Origin: Caecitellus pseudoparvulus
Taxonomy: Eukaryota > Bigyra: Bicosoecida
Length of the DNA: 64,000 nt
Assembly (NCBI GenBank): GCA_965644315.1
Contig: CBFFRQ010000068.1
Location: 682,001 to 746,000, forward strand
Direction: 5' to 3'
Position 1 is the stretch's first letter. The number at the start of each line of letters is the position of its first letter. The notes below the pieces were generated by a model. The model was given only the letters and a program-made list of their open reading frames with translations. It did no database searches and was not told where the DNA came from. Made by a program: the position numbers and the translations under genes. Shown piece by piece: positions 33,309 through 42,505 of this stretch.

Positions 33309-34088
33309 ATGTCTCAGTCTGTGCGTGAATTCGGCGGTGCGCCTGCGCCCATTTCCGCACAGCAGCGTTGCACCCGCTGCACCCCTTCTCAGGGAGGACG
33401 GACGACTGCAGCAGCCGTTGTGGCGGGACAGCCTGCCTTTAGCAGCCAGGACTTTCCCACGCTTGGTTCTCACCAGGCTAGCGGCTCCAGCCAAGCCGCA
33501 CAGGCCTCCACTTCTCACAAGGACAGTGGTGCTGGGGGAGACGTGGGGTCCTTCGGCATGGCAGGCTTGCTGGCCATGCCTACCACCGTGACCACCACAG
33601 ACCTGACCACCCTTGGATTGAACTTGACGTCTAGGTCACCTTTGCACCCCTCCTTTGGCTTGCCGTGGTCGGACGACCCCCAGGTGCAGGACCTGGAGGC
33701 GCCGATTCCCAGCTGCTTTGCCGTGTCGGCGCCTCCTCTGCGCACCGGCCACTTCAAGAAGTTCGGCGACGCAACGCTCATGTACATTTTCTACTGCATG
33801 CCTCGCGATACGCTGCAGCTGTACGCCGCCCACGAGCTGTATGCGAGGGGGTGGCACTATCACGTCGAGGCTCGCATGTGGTTCACGCCCACTGCCGACG
33901 CTCCCCAAGGGCAGTACGACTACTTCAACCTGTCCGCGTGGGACAAGCAGAAGTTTTCGTCGGACAACGCTGCCAACCTCCCCCGTGGCTTCCTGCCCGT
34001 GGCCGACTTGGGCCCACTGCCGTCTGTGGCGCCGGCAGCGGAGGGTGATGCGTCACAGGGCGGCAGCGGCGGGGGCGGCTCAAAGTGA
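33309..34088 (+). CDS. CNOT2: CCR4-NOT complex subunit NOT2 (CNOT2)
   Basis: CNOT2 is a structural subunit of the CCR4-NOT deadenylase complex. A single exon encodes 259 residues, shorter than animal CNOT2 but holding the conserved parts. The N-terminal motif SQDFPTLGS matches the DFPAL motif of the family. TTLGLNLTSRSPLHPSFGLPW precedes the C-terminal NOT box, with FKKFGDATLMYIFYCMPRDT, AHELYARGWHYHVEARMWFT and the YDYFNLSAWDKQKF end. The tail is Gly/Ser rich. The reading frame is open upstream of the Met, but the Met follows an AT-rich flank and is the best start. AATGCA lies 11 bp after the stop. Confidence 0.93.
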   Translation: MSQSVREFGGAPAPISAQQRCTRCTPSQGGRTTAAAVVAGQPAFSSQDFPTLGSHQASGSSQAAQASTSHKDSGAGGDVGSFGMAGLLAMPTTVTTTDLTTLGLNLTSRSPLHPSFGLPWSDDPQVQDLEAPIPSCFAVSAPPLRTGHFKKFGDATLMYIFYCMPRDTLQLYAAHELYARGWHYHVEARMWFTPTADAPQGQYDYFNLSAWDKQKFSSDNAANLPRGFLPVADLGPLPSVAPAAEGDASQGGSGGGGSK

Positions 34089-34192
34089 CGATCACGGCAA
34101 ATGCAAGCGACACACCCGCATGCCCCACACCGCAGCTCGCAAACTGTGACTCACTTCCACGCCACTCCTCCGGACACGCCCAACCTGTCAAC

Positions 34193-35632
34193 ATGGCAGC
34201 ACGTGCCGTGTGGCGCCTGGCAAGTAGGCCACACCGGGCCAGCCGCGCTGCAGCGGCCGCCACTCGCAGTTTGCCAGTGCGAGGCAGCACACGCATGTCG
34301 TGTACACCAGCTGCCACGTTCTGCACGTCACCGGGGGTGGAGGAGGCTGGCACGGAGAGCAAGGCAGCGTTCACGACGCCAGTGATGTGGCAGCCGACAG
34401 ACAACGCCTTGAGCCGTGTGGTGGGACACCCGCCTGAGCAGGAGGAGATGCAGCTGCTCATGGAACCCAAGGATGTCTTCGTTCGCCGGATGGGGGCTGC
34501 ATTCGAAGCAGTGTCGGATGCGCTCTTCGGGGAGGACGCTGAAAGCGAGGCCGGCGAAGCAGTGCTGGATGAGGCGTGCTCGGAGTCCTTCCGGGACCGC
34601 GTGCGCGCCGCTGTCAAGGCCAAGCCTCGCTTCTCCTCCCAACTGCAAGTGCAAGGTGGGGATGTCATCGAGTACTTGGAGTTCGCAAGCCTGGAGGACG
34701 AGCAAACTCGCCGAAGTACGTGGCGGGTCCAATTTCCGCAGGCTGTCCCGGTCACATGACAGCCTTGCCCGCTCCCTCCTGCAGCCAAGAAGTCGTTTCA
34801 TGAAAGTGCCAATTTGTTTCTGTCAATGGATGATTCGTGGAGCTTCATGGTGCGCAACGCAGGGAAGATGCTGAACGTGATGATGACCCGGGGCGTGCCT
34901 CCTGCGCTCGGGGACGTCATCCAGGGGTCTGTCATCTTCGCGCGAGTCAGGTACGAGCCTGCCACTTCAGACAGTGCCTGCCGTACACAGCTTGCCATCT
35001 GCCCCGTGCCGCCCCCGCACTGACACAGGGTGAGACTGGACTGCATGGAGCGGCGTGGGGCCACTGCAGCTGACGCAGCGGCTGCTGAGCCACAACCCAC
35101 CACCCACGTGATCACTGTGGAGATTCCCTTCCAGCCACTGAAGTTTGACGATGTGGCCATGCCCAGTGAGGAGGCGAGTGCAAAGGCCTCCTCGCAGGAT
35201 TCCGCCCCTGCCAAAGGCGAGGACACAGCGGCAGCCGCTGCTGAGGAGAGCCAGGGCAAGGGCGCCAGGGACGCGGGGCCCCACGCAGAGAAGCAAGCCC
35301 ACGAGGAGGCGCCACAAGACGCAGCCGAGCGTGACGGAGAGGAGGGAAGTGGCGCAAGCGCTGGCTCTTCAGATGCATTGCCCGCTATCCCCCAAGGCCT
35401 GAAGCCCACCAGCGACGGGGAAGTGCCCCTGACCAAGGACGGCAGGCCTGTGGTGCCCATGCGTTTCGGCCCCGTGGCCCCGACACAAGGCTGGCGCCTC
35501 GTGGACATCAATGGTGTGCAGCCAGTGACTGCCTCTGACCACGCGTTCGTCAGCCGCATGCTGGCCCGGCGGCAGGCGCTCATGGGCGAGGAGGAGGAGG
35601 AGGGAGAGGGCAAGGGCGGTGAGCAGGGGTGA
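34193..35632 (+). CDS. Unrecognised protein with mitochondrial-type N-terminus
   Basis: Exons 34193-34715, 34785-34950 and 35029-35632 join in phase to 430 residues. The first 35 residues (AVWRLASRPHRASRAAAAA) are rich in Arg/Ala/Ser with no acidic residue, typical of a mitochondrial presequence. A central ordered part spans the first two introns: FVRRMGAAFEAVSDALFG, GGDVIEYLEFASLEDEQ, SMDDSWSFMVRNAGKML and GDVIQGSVIFARVRVRLD. The last third is acidic low complexity followed by MRFGPVAPTQGWRLVDINGV. I do not recognise a family. Introns are 69 and 78 bp with GTACG donors. Lipid-, lyase- or assembly-factor roles would all be guesses. Confidence 0.7.
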
Positions 35633-35644
35633 TGGGCACCCCCC

Positions 35645-36415
35645 TCACACGAAGGGCGCCTGGCGCAGCCACACCTGCGACACCCACTTCTCGTCCTTGG
35701 CATCCTGCGCACAGTGCAGGGCCTGCTTGTCCAGAGCGCCGTCCAGGGTGCAGGGGAAGAAGATGAGCGCCTTGCCTTGGGCAGGCGTCACAGTGATGTC
35801 CAAGTTGTCGAAGCCGGTGCCGCCACCCTCACTGACGTCGTTCAGGTACACCAGCACAGTGCCAATGCGTTGACCGCCGGTGAGGAAGCACTGCCGCCCT
35901 GGCTCCGTGTTCAAGTCGAATGCATCGTAGTGCGAGCGGTAGAACTGCCCCTCTGTGTACCGGGCGACTTGGGCAGGCTCCTGGTTGGCGGCTGGCTGCC
36001 CCGTGAGGGCGACGATCTTGTCAGACAGCCACGTCGTGTCAGCTTTGTTCAGGTAGCAGGACTCGGAGGTGCGGGAGGGCGCCGACACCTTCCCGTCCTT
36101 GCCGTCCACGACGATGCTTCGCTTGAGGCCAGCACGGGCGGCGTCCTGCAGCCGGGTGCACTCCTCAGGCGTCAGGAAGGCATCCACAGTGTACACTGGT
36201 GGTTGATCGTGCACCCGTTTCAGACCAGGGTAGTCCTTGTTGATGGCAATGTAGTTCTCGTCCTTACGGGCGCTGTCTTGAACAAAGGTTGGTCGGGGCT
36301 GGGCTTGGGCGGCAGCTGGCGCGGCAGACAGCGCAGCACACATGATGACAGGAGTCGAAAGGGGAGCTACACGTGTTGACAAGCAGTGGTATGCTCTGCT
36401 GACACAGTGCAGCAT
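35645..36415 (-). CDS. 2-oxoglutarate/Fe(II) oxygenase, prolyl 4-hydroxylase type
   Basis: These enzymes hydroxylate proline (or similar residues) using 2-oxoglutarate, O2 and Fe(II). The iron ligands are visible as HYD in YRSHYDAFDLN and the distal His in KQALHCAQDAKDEKW, with the 2-oxoglutarate-binding Lys in DEKWVSQVW. The substrate-side motif GTVLVYLNDVSEGGGT is typical. I chose the Met at 36415 because it gives a signal-peptide-like start (hydrophobic stretch ending AAPAAAQA), as expected of secretory-pathway enzymes. The Met at 36343 would lose it and the frame is open to 36484. The protein is about 256 residues and has a catalytic domain only, without the peptide-substrate domain of collagen hydroxylase. 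The stop lies 12 bp from the convergent gene. Confidence 0.9.
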   Translation of the reverse strand: MLHCVSRAYHCLSTRVAPLSTPVIMCAALSAAPAAAQAQPRPTFVQDSARKDENYIAINKDYPGLKRVHDQPPVYTVDAFLTPEECTRLQDAARAGLKRSIVVDGKDGKVSAPSRTSESCYLNKADTTWLSDKIVALTGQPAANQEPAQVARYTEGQFYRSHYDAFDLNTEPGRQCFLTGGQRIGTVLVYLNDVSEGGGTGFDNLDITVTPAQGKALIFFPCTLDGALDKQALHCAQDAKDEKWVSQVWLRQAPFV

Positions 36416-36737
36416 GCAGGGCCGACTGGTGGGCGTGGCGCGGGTGGGGTTGGTGTGGCGGTGATGGCCAAGCACGCCCAACACGCCGTGTGGAATGTGG
36501 GTGGTCTCTCGTTGGTTTGCGTGGGAGGACAGTGCACTAAGCGAGAAGATGGAAGTCTTGTTTTTGCTGCAAAAACGAATTTTCCCGGACAGCTTGCGGC
36601 CCGCCTGGTAGAGGTCGATGACGGCCTGATGTGCCGCAGTGCCTCGGCCTGCTTGACAAGCTCAATTTCCGCAGGCAGCCGTCGCCGCCGCCGCCGCTGC
36701 AGGCGCGCAGCTGCCCCCGCTGCAGGCAAAGCGAGGC
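36416..36737. other. Divergent promoter gap (oxygenase / UVRAG)
   Basis: No gene is supported in this 322-bp gap. A CAATTTCCGCAG acceptor-like sequence at about 36660 followed by a GCC-repeat could mean that an upstream non-coding or short coding exon of UVRAG exists here. Confidence 0.45.
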
Positions 36738-38693
36738 ATGGAGCAGTACCAAGCAGTCATTGAGCCTGAGCTGGTGAGTGCTAGTAGCAGATGCCGCCCC
36801 CCGCACCTGTATTCGACGTCACAACCCCCCTCCGTCCCCAGCGTTGCGCCGAGCACATTGTGGGCATTGGGCTGCGGAACCTGGTGCTTCCTAGCCTTCC
36901 ACGCGGTTCGCAGCTGCAATTCAGCTTATTTTCAGGTGTGTGTGACACCAGGCGCCGGCACCCCTGTGCCTCCGCCGCGTCCAATGTCTCTGTCCCCGCC
37001 CTGGCTCACAGACCACGGCACTGCCCCAATCTACACCAGCGAAACAGTGCCTGCACGGGTCAACCCCCGGTGGGCTGACCTGAACCCCCACGCAGCAGTG
37101 TTGACGCATGCACAGCGCACGTCCCAGCGAGTACGGCTGGTGGTCCGCGCAGTGCAGCGACTGCCTGCGCTGTGCCCCGCACTGGGGCGCCCTCACCCAG
37201 CCTGGCTGCTGGCTGGTGCTGAGCCCGCCAGCCCCACCCTCCAGCCAGTGCTGCAACTGGACATCGACTTGTCACAGCTCCTGCACATGGGGGGCTCGCC
37301 CTTCCTGTCCCTGTCCCCCAACAGCTCCCACACCAGCCACGCAGCCGCCTTTGCCAAGTACTGCGCCCTGAGCGTGGACGGGGAGCAGCTGCGAGCAGCC
37401 AAAGCAGTGGTGGGCGGCGCAGGGGATGGCCACGGCCAGGGCTCCTTGTTCCCCTGCCTGGAGTGTCTGCCCCGCAACACGCTGTTCGTGCAGTTGGAGG
37501 ACGGATTCTACGCCCAGCATGCGACAGCGCGGCACATGTTTGACCGCCAGCGCATGCCGTGGCAGGTGCTGGGCCGCCCAGGGCGCCCACCACCCCCTCT
37601 ACCCGCTACTGAGTCACTCACTGCACAGGCAGGGGATGGCACGTCCACGCCCATGCCAAGCGCCTTGCGCCCGGCCCCAGTTTCTGGGCAGCTGCAGGCA
37701 CAGCAGAGTGCCGATGGCCAGGGCGAGGAGAGAGTTTCCCAGCCCACGCCCCGCCCAGACAGCGCGCCCCCCTCCCGAGGAGCTGGGGCGTCACGCCCAG
37801 CGTCCACCTCCCGAAGGCAAAGGGGTGGGGGGACGCCAGGCGCTGGGCAGCAGAACGTGGACTTGGCAGTGTTCGTGCAACAGGTGGGGCAGCTACTGCG
37901 CGCGTCAGCCGCCCTGCATGCACAGCAGGAACGCAGGCGCCAGCTCCTGGCAAGGGCCGCGGCTTGCATGGCGGAAGTGTCCACGCACCCGCCACCCATG
38001 AGTGCGAGGGTAGCGCCTGTGCCGCCAGACACTCGCTGCCCTGCCCCGCCCCAGCGCAGCAGCAGCGGTGGCGGCACACAAGTCTCGTCAGCGGGCAGCA
38101 AGGCTCCAGCTAGTGCAGAGGCTCAGGCTCAGTTGGCCCTGGTGCACAGCCAGTCGTACGTGCGCCTGTCAGCAGCGATGCTGGGGACGGTGCGACAGCG
38201 CCTCTTTGACGACTTGCGGGCACTGTACCCCATAGATACAGTGCAAGCGGGCGCCTTGTACAAGATCAAAGGCGTGCAGTTGCCGGGCAGTCAGCTAAAC
38301 AAGGCGCCTCCCAATCAGGTTGGGACGGCGCTGGGTCACGTGTGCCATGTGGTGCAGCTGGCTTCGCGGTTCCTGGGCACCCACTTGCGGTACGTACCTC
38401 TCCCAGCAGGCTCATTTTCAGGCATGCAGGACGCTGTGGAAGGTCACGGTGTCATGCCGCTGTACCCGAAGGGCGTGGATGCTGCCACCTTTGCGAAGGC
38501 CCTTGCCATGCTGCAGGTGTGTGTAGTGCAGTTGGCTCAGGCTGTGGGCATCCAGACACCTTTCTCTCGCTCCGGTCACGTGCTTGGGAACCTTCTTGCC
38601 GTGTATGAAGCGGTGCTGGGGGCACCCCAGCCCATGCAGGCGCTGGCTAACCAGCTAGAGGAGGAGGTGGCGGGGGGGGGCGTACCTCCTTGA
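36738..38693 (+). CDS. UVRAG: UVRAG/Vps38-like subunit of the PI3-kinase (Vps34) complex II
   Basis: UVRAG/Vps38 directs the Beclin-Vps34 lipid kinase to endosomes and autophagosome maturation. Exons 36738-36773, 36842-36935 and 37012-38693 join in phase to 603 residues. A C2-like domain follows the start (RCAEHIVGIGLRNLVLP, LQFSLFSDHGTAPIYTSETV, VNPRWADLN). A Pro/Ser-rich linker and short coiled coil precede the conserved C-terminal UVRAG/Atg14 domain, about residues 430-600. That domain includes LFDDLRALYPIDTVQ, YKIKGVQLPGSQLN, the ALGHVCHVVQLASRFLGT helix and LRYVP. Without the two short introns the frame gives a false N-terminal segment. The Vps38 type is favoured over ATG14, which has an N-terminal cysteine motif not seen here. 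Confidence 0.88.
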   Translation: MEQYQAVIEPELVSASSRCRPPHLYSTSQPPSVPSVAPSTLWALGCGTWCFLAFHAVRSCNSAYFQVCVTPGAGTPVPPPRPMSLSPPWLTDHGTAPIYTSETVPARVNPRWADLNPHAAVLTHAQRTSQRVRLVVRAVQRLPALCPALGRPHPAWLLAGAEPASPTLQPVLQLDIDLSQLLHMGGSPFLSLSPNSSHTSHAAAFAKYCALSVDGEQLRAAKAVVGGAGDGHGQGSLFPCLECLPRNTLFVQLEDGFYAQHATARHMFDRQRMPWQVLGRPGRPPPPLPATESLTAQAGDGTSTPMPSALRPAPVSGQLQAQQSADGQGEERVSQPTPRPDSAPPSRGAGASRPASTSRRQRGGGTPGAGQQNVDLAVFVQQVGQLLRASAALHAQQERRRQLLARAAACMAEVSTHPPPMSARVAPVPPDTRCPAPPQRSSSGGGTQVSSAGSKAPASAEAQAQLALVHSQSYVRLSAAMLGTVRQRLFDDLRALYPIDTVQAGALYKIKGVQLPGSQLNKAPPNQVGTALGHVCHVVQLASRFLGTHLRYVPLPAGSFSGMQDAVEGHGVMPLYPKGVDAATFAKALAMLQVCVVQLAQAVGIQTPFSRSGHVLGNLLAVYEAVLGAPQPMQALANQLEEEVAGGGVPP

Positions 38694-38792
38694 GTCAATG
38701 CAGAACGCGTGTCAAATGCACGCACTCAGGTAGCCGGCTTCATGCTTCAAGTCCACAGTGAGGCTCTCTCTTTGAGGGGAGGTGTCGAAACA

Positions 38793-39870
38793 ATGGGCGC
38801 AGGCCCCGCCTGTCGTGCTCGGTGCCTGGGTGGACTAGACGCTTGCAAGCAGCACGCGCTCGCCGCATGCATCGCCACTGCCCTTGCAGCTTGCGCTGCC
38901 TTGGCTTGCTGTGTCTTTGCGTGGGAAAAGGCGGACGCGGAGGGAGAGCAGGTTCAGTTGCCAGCCATCCCTGTGCGACTTGTTGCGTTTCGGCAGCGTT
39001 GAGTGCGTCCGGAGGTGCTACGTCTCCCTTTCTTATGCAGGCATGGAGGTACCCACCAGTAGCTTCACAAGTATCCTGGAGACAAGCGCTGTTTGAGGCT
39101 GGTGAGGGCTGGTTTTCTTTGTTCGTCAATGTGTGCTACTCTCACCACCACCCATTTGTATCGCAGTGTGGCGCATTGACTTGCCTGACGGGAGTGCCCT
39201 GCGCGCCACAACCGCAGGCTCTCCTGCAGCAGAGATGGAGCACACTCATACCTTCCCTGCAAGCATGGTGCACGGACAAGTCTTCGTGCTGCCCACCTGT
39301 CAGGGGTTCATGGACGAGGAGCGCGGCTGTGTGGAAGACGCTCTCTTGTTGCTGCTCAAGGCACACGTGGTTGGCCCTGGCACCGTTACCGCTGGTGCCG
39401 CAGAGACAACGCTGAGCGGGGGCGCTATGCGAGGCATCGCGCTCCATGTCGGAGAAACCGCCGCGTCCGAAGCGTGGGTGCAGCGCCTCCTGCACGTGGG
39501 CAGGGCACTGGGGCAGCCGTGCATTTTGCGATGGGGGGCTGCCTTCCCCCCAAGCCCTGAAGACTTGCACCCCCCTCCCATAGTGCTTACAACCATGCCT
39601 ACGAGCTCTATGCTGCGTGGCGTGGCGGGTGCCGTCCAGGCACGCTTCGCGAGGCAGGTCCCCCGCAGCGCCAGCGACGCTGCTGGCCGCATGGTGCACA
39701 CGCCCTCCCTGGCTGAGTGGGCTGCGCAGGGCGGGCAAGCACCCCCAAACCGAGGCCACGTTCGACCACGAGCGTTGAAGCTCGAGCACTCGGGGCGCAT
39801 GGAGCTGGTGAACGCACATGCGGTGCTGGCGAGCAGAGAAGCTGACGCAGACCATGCTGAAGAGCTGTGA
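38793..39870 (+). CDS. Unrecognised protein with hydrophobic N-terminus
   Basis: Exons 38793-38972, 39041-39101 and 39167-39870 join in phase to 314 residues. The first 45 residues are Ala/Cys-rich and hydrophobic (ALAACIATALAACAALACCVF), which may be a signal anchor or an organelle-targeting segment. The rest is a soluble-looking domain with alternating beta and alpha segments (RIDLPDGSALRATT, VFVLPTCQGF, EDALLLLLKAHVVGPGTV, WVQRLLHVGRALGQP, PPIVLTTMPTS). I do not recognise it. The first intron carries GCGTTTC at 38985-38991. Its first donor (GTGCGACT) is less typical, so the N-terminal exon is the least certain part. Its stop is 11 bp from the convergent gene. Confidence 0.6.
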
Positions 39871-39881
39871 GCCACGGCCGC

Positions 39882-42175
39882 CTAGAAGGACTCCACAGCA
39901 ACACTGTAGGCGCCAACTGCGGGCTCGGGCACAGGGGCCTTGCTTGTGATGTGCGCCAGCGGGCCGACCAGCTCTGCCGCTGCCTGGCACTCGACCAACG
40001 CATCCTGCACGGCGGCCTGCCAGGCCCCAAGCACCTTGGCCACTGCAGACCTTGAGGAGGCTGCTTGCGCGAGTGTGGCCAGCTGGGAGTCAATGAGCAG
40101 GCGAGCCCAGTCCAAGCACGCGCTGTGAACTGGGGACTCCTCCGGGACGGCGGCCCTCGTGCACAGCAGCGCACCAAGCAGCACGCAGGCCTGCTCTTCG
40201 GACAGCGTGCGCATGGTGGCGGAGAGCGTGACATCGTTGCGTCCACACTGAACTGCTGCATGCAGCATCTGCTGCACCGCAAGCAGCCTGTCGTCTTCCC
40301 CTGCTGCGCCACACTTAACTCCCCGCGCTGCAAGGAATTCACGCACGGCAGGCAGCGGCGCCGTGCTGGGCGCCAGGGTCGCCGCCACAAGGAAGGCTTC
40401 AGGAACATCTGGGAGCTTCTGCAGCGCAGAGCGCAGCAGCACCAGCTCCCCTTCCCGCAGCAGAGCAGGCAGCAGGTCTGGGCAGTGCTGGTGCGAGGCG
40501 GCCCCGCTCTTCAGCACGCCCTTGAGCGTCACACGCTGAGACTCCCCCAGCGCCCCAGCCTTCGCAGCAGCGGCAAGCGCAGCCCCCGTAATGGCATGGG
40601 CGCCATGTGTGCCGAGAGCACAGATGGACGCGTCGGGGATGCCTTGGCCGGCAACCACAGCTTTGACTGCTTGCGCTAGGAAGGCCGCTTCAGCACTTGC
40701 AGCACCCTGGCAAGCGCCATCCCACCAGTCGAGTGCCACTTTCTTGGCCATGACATTTGTGCAAGCTTCAGGGAGGGTGGTTGGCGAGCGTGTGCGCTTT
40801 TTGCCGCGTCGGGCAGGTGCGCAAGCTGCTGCGGTGCCCAGCAGCGCTGCGGCGAAGCTCAGAGGGGCTGAGGAGGCCACAGCCACAGGCGCTCCTTGAG
40901 CCCCCACCACGCTGGCGAGGGTGCCGGAGCCTGCAGTGATGCTGGCCTGGCACAGGTGGGAGCCCACTGAGAAGTACAGTACTTGCCTGGGCTGGTCCAA
41001 GCACAAGTGCACTTGGCCAGACCCCGGAACAGCCACCACCGCGGACGCTACGCCCACACAGTGCACGACATCCCACAGGGCGATCTGCGTGCCTGCGCTG
41101 GTGCAAGCCACCTCCACCAATGTGCTGGGCTCCACAGAGTACAGTGCGCGTGACACTAGCGTGGCGTCGCCCAAGCCGGCTGGGCAGGTGTGATGCACGA
41201 CCGGGACGCCCTCGAACCAAGCTGCAGTCAGCGGCCAGCGGAGGAACACCATGTTGTCACCAGTGGAGACGCTGAGGGTGAGGTTCGTCTTGTTGAAGGC
41301 TGCTTGCACAGCTTGGGTTGCTGCTCCCCGCAGCGGTGCTTGGTGTACACCCAGTAGGGTGCTGGCCAGCCCGCCCTCCTTACCCGACGCAGCGAGCTTG
41401 GACACTACGATGGAAATGGAATCCTGTTTGGTGGAGTGCACGCTGAGCGCCAGCCAGCTCCCGCGGTGTGCACCCCGCAGCTGCAGTACACGGCACCAAT
41501 GCAAGCTGCCATCCTTCACTGGCTGGGCCTTGCGCTTGCCAGACGGCTGCAGCACCACCTTGCCGTGGGCATCAATGAGTGACAGGGAGCCTGAATCGTG
41601 GGATGCGACCAGTGCAGGCAGGCCTTCGGCGGTGTGCAGCTGCACTGCCGGCTCTGACATCTGCGAGGTGCGGCGTGGGGCTCTGTGCGGCGGGGGCGAG
41701 CGGCAGGCCTCGCTCACGGCTACGCACTGTCACGGCAGTGTGGGTCTGCTGTGCTGATGCTGCCGCAGGAGGCCACAGCAGCACCTTGCCGTCCTGGGTG
41801 CTTGCCAGCAGCCTGCATATCGTTGGAATGGCGCAGAATGCTAGCGGGGGGAGGGCAAAGCTGGCTGCGGCAGGCGACGCGGAACTCACCCCGCTGCTGC
41901 AAAGAAAGACACACTAGCAACTCCACTTGCGCCACTATTGGGTGGCAGTGCCCACGTGCTTTCCAGCTTGCCAGAGTGCGCCTGAGGGGAGGCAGACAGG
42001 GGAGTTCCGAGAGCCAGGCGCGGTCACGGCTGGCGGTGCTCACGTCAATTTGATCCAGGGCTCCCTCTCGAGCAGCAAGCAGGCTTGCATCTACCCCTGC
42101 CAGGTGCTTGGCCCACTTCAGCTCCGAGACGACGCCTTGGGATGTGTGCACCAGGGCAGCGTCCGAAATGCTCAT
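39882..42175 (-). CDS. NOL11/UTP-like nucleolar beta-propeller protein
   Basis: Exons 41890-42175, 41728-41840 and 39882-41660 (minus strand) join in phase to 725 residues. The N-terminal half reads as a WD-type propeller (RLLASTQDGKVLLW, LPALVASHDSGSLSLIDAHG, STLVEVACTSAGTQIALWDV, LDQPRQVLYFSVGSHL). A basic GKKRTRSPTT stretch follows, probably nuclear targeting. The C-terminal 250 residues are helical, with MRTLSEEQACVLLGALL and CLDWARLLIDSQLATLA. This recalls the C-terminal domain of NOL11/UTP8-type t-UTP proteins needed for rRNA transcription and processing. The resemblance is by pattern, not by an exact motif. The 49-bp intron with a TAG acceptor is the shortest in the window. The first exon may hide another intron, since a GTGAGC donor lies inside it. 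Confidence 0.6.
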
Positions 42176-42505
42176 GGTTGGTCCGATTTCCGCAAGGGAG
42201 GAGGCGAAAGTGTTCGTGGCCCGCAGCGAGAAGCCCCCGCAGGCGTGGCGATACGCGGAGGGGTGGAACAGCAAGAGAATCATGCAAGTGCACCTGGGAC
42301 TTGCCTTTGTGTTGTGCCTTCAACTGACCCAGTGCGTGTGGCCTGCAGAGGTGGGCCGTGCGGAGCCTGCCAGCCGAAGCCGGCGCAACTGTGTCGTGTG
42401 AGTGCCTCATGGATAAAAACCAAACTCCACCCCTGCAAGACACTATCCCAGTTGGAGGCCCTCGGTGCAAACCCTGGCTCGTGCACGACTTGAGACCAGC
42501 GCAGC
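42176..42505. other. Divergent promoter gap (NOL11-like / SRP68)
   Basis: No gene is seen in 330 bp. An AT-rich GGATAAAAACC near 42411, about 95 bp upstream of the SRP68 start, is a possible TATA-like element. Confidence 0.4.
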
